Shown piece after piece: positions 13,401 through 24,530 of a stretch of DNA of 64,000 bases. Position 1 is the stretch's first letter; every line of letters begins with the position of its first letter. The stretch is from contig NC_085051.1 in assembly GCF_963662255.1 (NCBI RefSeq), positions 52,305,101 to 52,369,100 on the forward strand. The letters are read 5' to 3'. The translations under genes and the position numbers were made by a program. The stretch comes from Cinclus cinclus (Eukaryota; Chordata; Aves; Passeriformes; Cinclidae). The notes beneath the pieces are model-generated. The model was not told where the DNA came from and did no database searches. It saw only the letters and a list, made by a program, of their open reading frames with translations.

Positions 13401-16400
13401 TCCACGTTATAAAAGACCCTGACACTGGTGTTTCACACCCTGAGAGCCTTGACTTCTGGAGAGATCCCTGCAGGTGGTTCCCCTCCTCACCTCTGTACTG
13501 GGGCCACCTGCTCCTGGTGGGGCTGGACTTTTGGGGCTGCTCCAGGGTGTGTTTCTGTGGGTCTGCACTGTGTTCTTGTCAGTGCAGCAGAGCTGCAGAA
13601 GCCCACGTGTACTTTCACAATGGATGGAAAACCCTTTCTTCAAGGACACTGGACTTTGCAAATCTTGTCTTGGGTCTTGCAGTTCTGGCTCTGCACCAGT
13701 TCCCGGTTTTGGGATGTGCTCGCTCAGTCTACTGTGGGTTTCTGCCCAGGATCTGCAGCTGTGATCCTCAGCAATGGTGAATCCTTACTGGGCTTTTTTT
13801 TAGCAGGCTCTTTCCAGTTTGGTGTCTCTGACAGCCCTTATAACCTACTGTTAAACTGGGCATTTCAGTATACTGAGTTAGATGTAAATCTCCCATCTTA
13901 GACCTCAGAAGTTTCTGTCTTTATATGAGAATGATATCCCTCCAACTTTTTTTTTTTTTGTGAGACTGCAGTGTTCTCTTTCTTTTTTAGTGTCACCTAA
14001 TTGCCAGCTCTTCCCACTTAGCTGTAGACTATTGAGCAAGACTAATCTTTTTGACTGTGAAAAATTATATTTGTGTTAGAGCCATGCTTTGCTTGTCTTC
14101 CTTTTGAGCGTATCTTCATAAAAATAAAATCTTGCATGAGCTTTTATTGGTGATATTTGTGGTGCTGGGCACCTTTCTGTCTCTATTTTCCAAATTCTTA
14201 CAGGTGAGAGACAAGTGTTATAATCCATTATTTAATTTCATATCTCATTTCTCCTTTACTCCTGTCAGCTTTGTCCACTTGATGCCCTGTGCTCTTGAAG
14301 CTCCATGAGTCCGTGAGTAATTTCCCCACAGTAAACAAGGAACAAGATATTTTTTGAGGTAAAACAGTGATTTTAGCACATCCCAATGCCATGGCCTTTC
14401 CTAGATTATTGAATTTTGCAGCCATAATACATCAGTGATGCAAATCCTGCCTGCACATCTGGTGTTGCTTTCCCCTGTCTGGTCCCACACTGCAGCACTG
14501 GATTAACTAATGCAGCACCGTCTCTGGGAGAGCAGGTGAGGCTGTGGCACCCTGAGATATTTGGGTGCTTGAGAAGACCAGAAGAATGCTCTTGAGTCAG
14601 GAACCTCAGACTCAGCTCTGTATGTCCAGAAATACAGGCACACTGCTGGTTTGAAACACCCATTCTTACCTGATCTGCAAACAATAAACCCTGTGGTGGT
14701 TGGTGTGTATCTTTCCTCCTGGATGATTTCTGTGAGCTGGCCAGATGGGAATACAGTGATTCAAGCCTGCAGCTGGATCCTCTGCTGTACAAAATCCTGA
14801 AATGACAAATCAAGCTTTCAGGAACAGGTACAGTGTAAGTCCAGAGCTGCTGCGGAGCATTTTGTGTACACGCTGTTCCCCTGACTGATTGCTCTTCATG
14901 GGTTATGATGCCTTTTCTTCCCCTCCCCTATTATGTGCAGTGAAAAAATGGCTTATTCTGAGCATTTGAACTGGTAGTTGCAGCCCTCCTAATCCACAGG
15001 AAAGAGAGGCTGTAATATTTATTAGGCTGTCAATAAGGATTGCCTGAAGAGGGAAAAAAGGAGGTCTGAAATACAAACACAGAAAACAAACAACATATAT
15101 ATAGCTGACATGGTATTCTTCACAAATGAGCAAAAAGGAAGCAAACTGGTGTGTCCATGGTGTAAAAATGAGCTGCTACAGTGAAAGCAAGAGGAGCATT
15201 ATCACCTAAACCCTCACAAAAACTGCAAATCAATGTTTTTCTGAGCTAAGCCACTATAAAAGAGGCACCTCTGCATTCCATTTCTGAATTAATCTGTGTA
15301 AAAGCAAAAACCCCAACCAACCCCAACCCACACATGCCAAAACCCTGACAAATATCCAGCCAGCTCCTGTTCCTGTTGCAGTGGGGATAGTTGCTAATTT
15401 TTATGTAGAAGGACTTGGTGCCAGACTTATCCTGATGCTTTTTGTTTGGGTTAGAAATGTCCTGCAGCTCCTTACTTCCCCTCTCCGGGAGCAAGGAGGA
15501 CTTCCCCTCTTCCCTCCCCACCCTATGATTGATTGTTTAACACCCTGGGAAATGGAACAGAAGGCATCAGGTAAAGGGAAAACAGTAATTCCTTGTGATG
15601 CTGGAGACAAGGTCATGGATGCATCAGCAGTCAGGCATTTCTGCATGTTTGTTAGCAACAAATTTTGTTGGTGGCTGCATGTTGGATTAATGCCGAGTCC
15701 TGTGCTGCATAAGCAGCATGGATAAGGTAAGAGGTTTCTGGTGAGCATTTAATGAAAGAATTTCTTGCACTAAACTGAATCTGAAGTGTATTTGCTCACT
15801 GTGCCATAGCAAAACAGTGGGAATGAAGGACATAGGTACCCAATCACTGGGGATGTCATTTGACTTTGAGCACGTTTTGACTCTGAGCAAGTGCTGGAAG
15901 CAGAGCACAGGCTGATGATGTGAGCAGAGATGGCAGCTTGGCAGGGGAGAGCTGTGGGTACAAACACAGCTGGACAGAGGGATGCACCGTGTGCACCCAC
16001 AAGGGACTCGCAGATCTGTCATCAGAGCTCAGGCATCCACAGTGCTTGGCTGCAGTGATCCAGCCAAAGGCTGTCCTCTGCCACCGTGGACATCTGCTGG
16101 CAGCTTCCAAATCCAACCTCAGCCAGAGAAGTGACTCTGGGGACTGGTGAGGAAAAAGCTGTGGGGGGAAATGAAGTGCAGAGATTGGGGACCAATCTTG
16201 GTGGGGAGCTGATGATCCTTGCCTGAGAGAGAGTGCAGCTTGGATCAGTGTTGGGAGCTTCAAATGTCAGAGGCTGAACCCACTGGTTTTGGTAGGAACC
16301 ATGGGTGGGTTTGAGAGGAGGAAGAAAACAGTTTGAAAATGTTAGGGGGGGAATGAAAGTGATAAAATGAGACAACACTGAATAGAGAGCAAACCAAAAG

Positions 16401-16776
16401 GAAGATCCTGCCTCTTCACAGTCCTTCTGGTGCAGCTCTTCCTTCCACACTCTCAGCTTAGTGTGCCAGGGTGCTGTGGCTGCCAAGCTGCCTTTGCTTG
16501 GCAGTGGCAGCTGGGTGCTGTTGGCTACATGAGAAAACACAGCATTTCTTGAGTGGCAAAACAGAAAATAAGAACATTACACGGGGTTTTGGGTTTTTTG
16601 GAGTCAAGTTACAGCCCCAGCCTGGACACCTTGGGCCTGGTAGGTGGCTGGTTCCTCGTAACAGTGTCATGCTCAGAAGAGCATCTGAAGGTCCTGCAAA
16701 CAGAGAGCTCCAGGTCTAGCTCCCTAAATTGAACTGCTACTTGTAATTTGAACATTCTAGATTGAGATCCCATTAG
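7461..16776. other. gene-free stretch
   Basis: No gene is supported. The longest frames (172 codons at 16022-16540 minus, 157 codons at 13428-13901 plus, 152 codons at 7546-8004 minus) lack recognisable domains, paired splice sites or periodic codon texture. A run of 13 T lies at 13947-13959. A minus-strand segment at about 14,660-14,755 ends in a donor-like CAG|GTAAGA on that strand, but its acceptor is poor. Confidence 0.65.
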
Positions 16777-16781
16777 GCAGG
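16777..16781. repeat. 5' target-site duplication of the solo LTR (GCAGG)
   Basis: The pentamer GCAGG directly precedes the TG that opens the LTR and is repeated exactly after the terminal CA at 17337-17341. A 5-bp duplication is the usual footprint of ERV-L type integration. Confidence 0.85.
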
Positions 16782-17336
16782 TGTACTGGGTCTGACTGAG
16801 GTAAAGTTCACAGCCCCTGCAGTGCTGTGCTTTGCACTGGTAGCTGGAAGGGTGTTGATAACAGACCAGTGTTTTGGCTGCTGCTGAACAGTGCAGTCCC
16901 TCTGACATTCCTTCACCCATCAAGGGGATGAGAGTGAGCAAGATCCTGGGAGGGGACATAACCAGGCCAGCTGACCCAAATTAGCCAAAGGGATATTCCT
17001 TCTCATATGACATCAGCTCAGATATCAGCCAAGGGAGAGAGGAGGAAGGGGGAGTATTCCTGAGTTTTCACTGTTTGCCTTCTGGAGGAACCATTACACG
17101 TGCTCAAGCCCAGCTTCCCAGGAAGTGTCTGAACATTGCTGCTGATGGGAAGTAGAGACTGATCTATTTCCTCTTTAGCTCTTTTTTGTGCAGATCTCCA
17201 CTTGTTTCTTTCTTTTTGCTGTAATAAAACTGCCTTATCTCACCCTGCTGGTCATTGTCCATCTGTCCCAGTGGGAAAGGGAGTGATAGAGTGACTGAGT
17301 GGGCACCTGGCACCCAGCCAGGGTCAACCCACTACA
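16782..17336 (+). mobile_element. solo LTR of an avian endogenous retrovirus, ERV-L type
   Basis: This is a 555-bp LTR left after recombination removed the provirus interior; it carries no protein genes. It opens with TGTACTGGGTCTGACTGAG and closes with CAGCCAGGGTCAACCCACTACA-type sequence, the TG...CA ends required of an LTR. The interior follows the familiar avian LTR order: a GTTGATAACA block near 16,854, a CCAGCTGACCCAAATTAGCC block near 16,965, a GATGGGAAGTAG block near 17,143 and a polyadenylation hexamer at 17223-17228 followed by CTGCCTTATCTCA. The orientation is plus, judged from the polyadenylation signal and end sequences. Perfect 5-bp duplications flank it, so the insertion boundaries are intact. 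The family name rests on my memory of avian ERV-L LTR consensus sequences; a precise subfamily needs a repeat library. Confidence 0.88.
17223..17228 (+). promoter_or_regulatory. polyadenylation signal inside the LTR
   Basis: An AATAAA hexamer lies about 110 bp before the LTR's 3' end, in the place expected for the R-region polyadenylation signal. It fixes the plus orientation and could still serve as a cryptic transcript end. Confidence 0.6.
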
Positions 17337-17341
17337 GCAGG
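17337..17341. repeat. 3' target-site duplication of the solo LTR (GCAGG)
   Basis: Exact copy of the GCAGG pentamer found immediately before the LTR at 16777-16781. Confidence 0.85.
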
Positions 17342-20088
17342 TAACCCCCCCACTGCTACTTGGAGCACTCTTCAGGTGCCAGCCAGTTGACCAGTGGCAT
17401 TAGCCCCCACCCTGCTCAGTTGCCCTTTGCAAAGGGAGTCACAGAGGCTGCACAAAACCACCCCAGCCACAGGGCTTTTGGCTGTGACTTGTGCTGGTCA
17501 CTGCTGCCAAAGAGAGTGACTTCATGAGCTGGACTGAGCAGTGCAGAGAGCAGTGCTCAGTGCTCCACAGGTCCCGAGCACATCACATCAGCTGGAGGCA
17601 CTGAGGTCTAGCTCCTGCACAGCTTGGCAGTGTGCAGGACAGGCTCATGTCACACAGTGATCCACAGCCTGTGGCATGCATGGTACAGAGTGCTGTTGCC
17701 TGGGTCTGGCCTTTGCAGGGAATGAGAAATGGGTACTTTAAGGGAACTTCTTCCCTCTTTCATCCAGCCCATCTTTGGGTATAGATAATGGAAGTACCTT
17801 CTCTGCCCATAGAATAGATAGATCTCTATAGGTACAGCTACAGCTACCTGCTCTCATTAAGGAGTGTGGGACAGGGTCTCTGGCTTGTTTTACAAGAGCA
17901 TGAAGTCAGTTTTACACAGTAAAAGCAATTGTGTGCCAACAGCAAGTGCCACCCCTGCATCTGTAGTGGCACGTCATCGGGGTACTTCTTGCTTATTTGG
18001 GTTCTCCAAACACTGCCTGCAGTGGGAGAGAATGCAGATGGTAAGTAGGAAAGGAAAATGAGATTCTTATTATCTATAAGCTTGAAATGCATAATAGGAA
18101 TACTGGGTTCTCCCTCCTGCCCCACCTCCCCATATCTATACTCAATTTTACCTAAGCCACTCTTTGGTTGTGTGCACCTCTGGAGTATCTGTAACTTCTG
18201 GGGTGCTCTTTTCCTCTGCATGTGTAGCAGAAGTTGTAAGTGATTTGAAGCGAGGTAGTCCATGAGTGAAATGCCAAAGCTTGAGCTGACTACATTTCAT
18301 TTGGTATCTTTCGCTTCTCAGTTCTGGACCAGCAGCCAACTGTGACTCGAGTTCCAGATAAGCAGCTACAGACAACAAGCCATGGCAGGCAGCCTCCCCT
18401 GCCTGCCTGCTGCAGCTCTCAGAGCAGATGGTCCCAACAAACACACTTAATAACTTTACATCTTTAGGGTGCAGTGATCCAAGGCACTCTAAATTCAGGC
18501 CAGGAAGGAATCCCTTGTCCTCCATTACTGTCTGCAACCCTGAAGATGACTGTGGATGGCTGTGTTGCTGCACTGTGTGTAATGCCATGTAACTCACAAG
18601 TAGGAATCAACCTGAGCTGCTTAATTTATTAGCTGAAGCCATTAGTTTCCTTAATTTTTAAGCTATTGTGCTGACAGCTTTTAGAGGGAAGTTTCAATTC
18701 TGTTTGAGCTAACCAGAAAAGTCTTCATTTTGTTCATCCTGAGGTTGGGGGATGATTTTGCTATTTTCATAGGAGATTTATCTTCTCATTTTTAGGTATA
18801 CTCACAGGAAATTAAAAAAAACCCAAAACATCACAAAAGGTGCCAGACTTGTTTTCTGCTGAGATTTGGGTAGTGCTGGGAAGTAGTGGGGGATGGAGAT
18901 GCCAAGAAAGGCAGTGGCAGGCGTGAAGAGGTCATGGAGAAGTGGGACAGACCTGGGAAATAGCCTGGGCAGGAGGAGGTGGCAAAAAAGAAATGTGACA
19001 TGTCCAAAGGGTCACCATGTGATATTTAGAAAGCAAAAGATGTATTTAAGCACCTTGCAGGACAAAGAGCAAGCAGGTGCCTGAGGACAGAAAAATAACC
19101 ATTCTACTCCCCTATTTTTGCTAAAGGGGAACAATGTGTGTGCTGAAGCCCCGCAGTCTGGAAAGGTGGCATGTTATGTTTAAGACCAGAGGTAACTTCA
19201 TTAGAGCTGTTATATTTAGCCCATCTTATAAAGACTATTATTTCTATGGAATATTACATAGAAACTGTTACTATGTACAACACAGTGGAAAAATGTGGTT
19301 TCTGTCCCACAGAGCTCACAATCTGCCTCTGCAAATTAACTTTGCCGACAAAGGTTAAATGGCAAGAAGTAGAATATTTGAATCTGAGAATTATCACGTG
19401 GATGGTGAGCTCAGAGAGGGGAGTAGGTCTAGCTGAGAGACTGTCTCCTGTCCTGGTGTACCTCTGAGATGGTGCAGGCTCCCAGGGAGCAGAGCTGGAC
19501 TGAGGCCAGGCAGAGGGTGATGGTTTTACACAGACACAGAGGACACTTGGGGTAAGGGTGAGAGTGACCAGCTCTGCTCCAGCTTTGATGACATTTTCAG
19601 ATATTGACTGAGATTAAATTCCAGCCTGCCTGGATGTTATGGATGTTACCAGTGGCAAACATGGGAAAAGGAGAACATGGGAACAGGGCCCTCAGAGGGA
19701 ATGTAGCATCTCTACTCTCAGAGATGTACAAAGCCCAGTTGAGCAACCCACCTTGTCTGACCCTGCCAGGGCGTGCAGGGAAGTCAGAGGGTTAATTGTG
19801 AGAAGCATTGCCTTTGAAACTGGCACTGAAACTTGTAGCTCAGCTCTCTGCTCCCTAGGGAAGGTGTGCAGCTGTTGCTTCCCCTCACACTTCTGCCCTG
19901 CACCTCAGGCGTGCCCCAGAACCCCTTCCCACCTGCCTGGCCTCCACCCAAACATCAGGTCATCTCTCCCCAGAGATGGCCTGAAGGTGTTGGAGGGGTG
20001 AGCTTCAGGCTCAGGATGGGACAGAGCCAGCCCTCTGTGCACTGGCCTGCATGGGCTGGGCATCCTTGAGGAGGTGGAAACACTGAAG
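17342..20088. other. gene-free stretch
   Basis: No gene is supported between the LTR and the CATC microsatellite. The longest frame (149 codons at 18148-18597 minus) has no recognisable motif or splice context. A phrase at about 19,300-19,330 (a TGTCCCACAGAGCTCACAATCT-like patch) recalls old amniote repeats but is too short to assign. Confidence 0.65.
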
Positions 20089-20152
20089 CATCCATCCATC
20101 CATCCATCCATCCATCCATCCATCCATCCATCCATCCATCCATCCATCCACC
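20089..20152. repeat. (CATC)n tetranucleotide microsatellite
   Basis: About 16 uninterrupted copies of CATC (complement GATG). The purity suggests a young or still-mutating tract. It produces artificial frames that read as runs of Ile-His-Pro-Ser on the plus strand and Gly-Trp-Met-Asp on the minus strand; these are not genes. Confidence 0.97.
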
Positions 20153-22619
20153 TAAATGGGTGTGAAACAGGAGCTCTGATGGAGGTAGCTGCCCTCTGGT
20201 TCTCCCCATCCAGAGAAAGGACTTTGCTGGTAGAAACCACAAGCCCTTTGGAGGTTATCTGCAGGAACAGTGCTCTGGGCAGTGCCCATGTGCAGGGATC
20301 AGGTGGCCACTTTACATCCACTGGTGCTTTTGGACCATGAGATGCCTCTGGGCTTCATGCAGAAAGCCAGTTCTGGGGAAACCCCCTCTGGTGGGACTTG
20401 GCTGTGGGTGGCTTGCTTTTGAAAAGCAAGCAAGCATCACCTGGAGGAGTGCCAGACAGCTGTGAGCTGGAGCAGCACCCTTCTCTGCTCACTGGAGGAA
20501 AGCTGGGTGCCTTCAGAGCCTTCCTCATGCCCTGTGGGAGCTGCACCAGTCCCAGCAGACCCTGTGAGGGGTGAGCAGGCTGCTGTGGGGTTTATTAAGG
20601 AGGGGCTTTTGGGAAGCCTTCAGCATTGATAACATCAGGGACCGTGCTTTAGGTAGGCAGAAGTCACTCAGCTGAGACAGAGGTGAGCTGAAAGAGGCAT
20701 TGCTGTGGTTTTGGCATCACATCACTGCTTGGTCCAGGCAGTGGGTGGGCAGCAGCAATCCAAGGTGTCAGGTGATGGCAAGGAGCAAAGAAAAACTGCA
20801 GGAAAACTATTAACCTTGGCTATAAATACTCTGTTAAATTGCCATAAACTGCATGCAGAGGTAGCTTAAGATGATGCAAACAAATGGTCACTCACTCAAG
20901 TCCTGAGCAGATCTCTAAACCACAATTAGCATAAATATGTTCTACTTCACAAAGCCAGAGTTTTATTCTATTGTTTTCTATTCAGAGCAATATTACAATG
21001 CTGGAATGTGTCTCAACAGCCTTTTAGCCCTTGCCCATAAAAAAAAAAAAAACAACAAGTTTTTTCAGCCACAGATTAGTTGCCTGGTTGTGTGTCCCCA
21101 GCAGAACCTGAATGCTGGAGAGGAAAACTCCTGCACCGGCAGCACACCTATCCATGAGGTGGTTTCACACTTTGCTTGCTGAAGGGAAGAGCTTTGCAGA
21201 ATCGCTTGCACTTTGTTTTCCACCTGAGCCATCATGGTACTGCAAAAACCTAATGGGAGGTGAGCCAGAGGAGGAAAGCTGGTTTGGAGAAGGCTCAGGG
21301 ATTTATTCCTTGTGGGAGTGGAGCTGTACACCTGGTGTCAGAGCAGCAGCACATTAAGCTGCCTCTAGTAATATGTGTATCCAGCAGTGGGAGATGCCAG
21401 GGATTTCTTATCTTGTAGTCTCAAGTTCTGGGTGACTGATTTTGTTACTCCTCTCAAAAATCCTTTTTTTTTCCTCTCAAGTCTCCCCTAAAATCAATCA
21501 GGTTTTGATTATTGGGAGCTGGAACATGCTACAGATCAGTATAATTTTCTGCTTACTTCAGCTTAACTTTGAGTTTTCTGTTTCCCTGCTGTAGACTTTA
21601 CTCACTTAAACAATAAGTAGAAGGTAGGTCTTTGAAGCATGGATGTTAAGCGTGCTTCTCCTCAGATTCAGATTCCTACTGTGTATTTATTCAGCCTATG
21701 ACTAGGCTTGCAGTATGAATGGGGAACCTGCTTGGCATCTTTTGTACCAAGAAGCTCCTTTGGTGAGAGGAACCTTCTCCAATTATTTCCAGCAAGTACC
21801 TGAGGGTACCCAGATTTGAGGAGGTCTTGATTTATGTGTGTCAACGCTTGGTTAGATGGCAGCTCCAGGCTCTGCGTGGAGAAGCATCTCATCCTGAAAT
21901 GATTGTTTTAATTTCATTCTAAAGGTAGAGGATATTAGAACCTGAAGTCTTAATGGCTCATGATAAAATATGGAATAGCAACTACCCATTACATTTGTTA
22001 TTGTCTCTTTCTTCCGTAAATCAATATAATTGAATTTCTCCTAACTTCCCCAGTATTGCATGCAGCCGTGTGCAATCACAGGGGACATTGCACAAAGATG
22101 AATAAGCACAATGCCATTCTAAATGAGCAAAGCACCCAGTAGCCTCTTTCAGGGATTTGTTTTGCAGCACACTCACGTTCTCCTGAGCCAGCCTGACTCT
22201 GTCCTGGGGGGAAGACTCCTTTCCCTGCAGCAGCTGGGACTTTCTGCAATATTTAGAAGTAGCATATGGAATTCTCATTGCCAGGAATGTCTCAGTCTCA
22301 AGAATGGATGAGAGCCTCTGCTGAAAAGGCTTTTCACTGTCAGTGAATTGATTCCCAAGTGAAGTTTGTCTCTGCCTCAGTTTCCTGAGTTGTATGAGTT
22401 CACCAGCCACCTGGTTTCTCACCCGACTTTCTTAATTTCTTTCCCTTCATCAAGGTTTCCTCATTTTTTAAAAAATTAATTTTTGTGGAAAACCCAGGTT
22501 CTAAGGTCCTTTCTGCTGTTCCTGCTACACAGCTGGAACATCTACCCACCCCCTTCTCTCTCCCTGCCACTCCTCAGGAGCAGAGCTGAGTGCTGGCTCT
22601 TGCAGTGCCTCCCCTCCCT
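20153..22619. other. gene-free stretch
   Basis: No gene is supported. There is a run of A at about 21,039-21,051. A patch near 22,365-22,400 (CTCTGCCTCAGTTTCCTGAG) resembles the minus orientation of a MIR core but is short. Confidence 0.6.
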
Positions 22620-22746
22620 GCCCCTTTTACAGAGAGGGGAAACTGAGGCATGGAGCCTTGTACAGGCTCATCACGAGGCAAAGGTGCTGCTGGAAGTAGA
22701 GCTTCTGTTTCCTGAGCTGCAGGTCTGTGCTCTCACCCGTGCCAAA
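22620..22746 (+). mobile_element. MIR-like SINE remnant
   Basis: The segment begins CCCCTTTTACAGAGAGGGGA followed by AACTGAGGCA, which matches the central part of the amniote MIR SINE (a 'cattttacagatgaggaaactgaggca' block). It ends with a GGTCTGTGCTCTCACCCGTG block that corresponds to the distal MIR 'cccgtgctctcaaccac' region at about the right distance. The intervening sequence is diverged. MIR is ancient and present in birds at low copy. The match is from memory of the consensus; a repeat-masking run would settle it. Confidence 0.5.
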
Positions 22747-23800
22747 GCTCGCCCTGAGCACGGCTCCTCCTGGCCACGGGGAGCCCTTGCTGCAGAACCA
22801 GGCTGCCTCTCTAGCCAGGGACAAGCCAGGTCTTGTGCATTGTAATTGCCCCAAGGCTCCCGAGGGGACCTGGGGAAAAAGCAAACAGCATCTTGAACTC
22901 TGGGATTTCCCCAAAGGGGGTCCAGAGCTATGAGCCAAAATGCTGAGGTTTCACTTTCCATTCTGTCTTCACTGCAGAGCCGATGGTCTGTGCCTGTCCC
23001 TCCCAGTGCTGCCAGCAGCCAGCTCAATTCTTCCCATCTGGACAACACACGTCTCCTTCAACAGCAGCAGCTGGGAGGCTGAACCAGCCTTCCATCCTGA
23101 GCTGGTGTGTGCTGAGATGCAGGGCAAACCCGCTCGAATTTGGAGCACGGGTCTGTGCTCAGGTACTGTAAACCCTTCAGAGCAGCTCTGACATGCAGCC
23201 TGTCACTGAGCCTCATCTTTAATCCCAGCAGGGACCCAGGTGGGACCCCTGCACTCATATGTGGCTAGTGCCAGGTACTGCTGCACATTGAAATGGCCGC
23301 ATCCTGGAGCTGGAATGGATTACAGCCACTGCCTGGGAAGAGGGCTTCCCAGGGTCCTGCTCCCCAACCCATGCAGAAGGGCTTTACTCCCTCAGCAGCC
23401 CAGGATGACGGGACCAGGCTTTATTCCTGCCTGCCTGCAAAGCAGGCTAGTACACTTATCAGTCATTAAGCTCCTCCCTCATCACCAAGAAACCCCCTAA
23501 AAATCCCAAACCACCATAAAAATGTGTTGGCAGAATGGGAGCGAGTCATGCAGTGCTATTTGGAAAACACGATCTTGTTTTCAAAATAGATTAATGATGG
23601 GTTTGGTGCCGGGGAGTCTGCCCTCCCCAGCCCCCCCTTGGAAAAGCATTGCCGGCAGGTCTGCAGTCCAGCAGTAGAACTTCCTAAAAAATAAATACAA
23701 GACTGGCTAATAATAACAGTGCCACTGCTAGTACTACTAATAGTGTGTTTCTGGCTGGCGAGGTCTGTGCCTTTAGAGACTGCTCTGAATGAGAGGAGTC
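22747..23800. other. gene-free stretch
   Basis: GC is somewhat raised, but there is no gene. Overlapping frames of 60-125 codons occur on both strands and none carries a recognisable motif or paired splice sites. Confidence 0.6.
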
Positions 23801-23850
23801 AGGGATGGGGAGGGATGGGGAGGGATGGGGAGGGATGGGGTGAGATGGGG
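23801..23850. repeat. 10-bp G-rich minisatellite, (AGGGATGGGG)4 plus one degenerate copy
   Basis: Four exact head-to-tail copies of AGGGATGGGG occupy 23801-23840, followed by TGAGATGGGG. Each unit supplies two G-runs of three and four bases with two-base or one-base loops, so the plus strand fits the general G-quadruplex pattern several times over. No gene or promoter is evident alongside it. Confidence 0.93.
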
Positions 23851-24300
23851 AGGTGATGAACCCGATCAACTGGGATCCACCCTGGCAGGGGCAGTGGTGT
23901 CACCTGATGGAAACTTAACTGTGAGGTTAAATGGCTGCCTCACAGATCCAGCACAATTTGTTCTGTTCTGAGCAGGAGCTACTTTTCCCACTTGTCTTAC
24001 TGGAGGCCAGGCTCAGGTCTTACCCCACAGAGCCAGACCAGCTGGAAGTGTTATAAGATCCAGAAGATAATGGAGATGGAAGTGATGGAAAAAGCCACTT
24101 GGATATGCCTTAAGCAGCTTTTTTCCTACCAGGGCTTGTTTGGGGTAAGGGGCACAGAGGAGATGTTGTGTGTGTTTATGTGACAGAAATTCACTTTTAC
24201 AGATGATCAGCACCTGCACCTAGATGGCTTTGCCTTGGGGTAGTCTGGTTTAGTTGTCCTGGTAAAACCCCACCAGTACTGCTTTAGCCCCTACCCATTC

Positions 24301-24530
24301 CATGGAATCACGAAATGGATTGGGTTGAAAGGGACCTTAAAGATCACCCTTCATTAGACCAGGTTTCTCAAAGCCCCATCCAACCTGTGCTTCAACACCT
24401 TCAGGGATGGGGCAGCCACAGCTTCTCTGGGCAGCCTGTGCCAGGGCCTCAGCACTCTCACAGCAAAGAATTTCTGCCTAACATCTGATCTAAGTCTTTT
24501 CCCTTTTAGATTGAAACATTTTATTCTGGC
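24301..24530 (-). mobile_element. CR1 LINE 3' tail, 5'-truncated, minus strand
   Basis: Read on the minus strand this is the end of CR1 ORF2 and its short 3' UTR. The last ORF2 residues are visible as PWHRLPREAVAAPSLKVLKH then a short tail ending in NLV and a stop at about 24,354, the usual CR1 C-terminus. Beyond it the 3' end carries two degenerate copies of the CR1 octamer (ATTTCGTG and ATTCCATG on the minus strand, 24301-24316). Compared with the usual tail, about 30 bp appear to be missing after the GGGACCTTAAAGATCA block. The upstream limit is vague because similarity fades past about 24,530. Like most CR1 copies it is truncated at its 5' end and dead. Confidence 0.93.

Noticed and set aside
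16022..16540. 172-codon minus-strand frame
   Set aside because: No domain and no coding texture; overlapped by other frames of similar quality.
19905..20340. Frames of 138, 95 and 88 codons with repeated WMDG or IHPS units
   Set aside because: The repeats come directly from the (CATC)n microsatellite.
22360..22402. MIR-like patch in minus orientation
   Set aside because: Only about 20 bases resemble the MIR core; too short to separate from chance.
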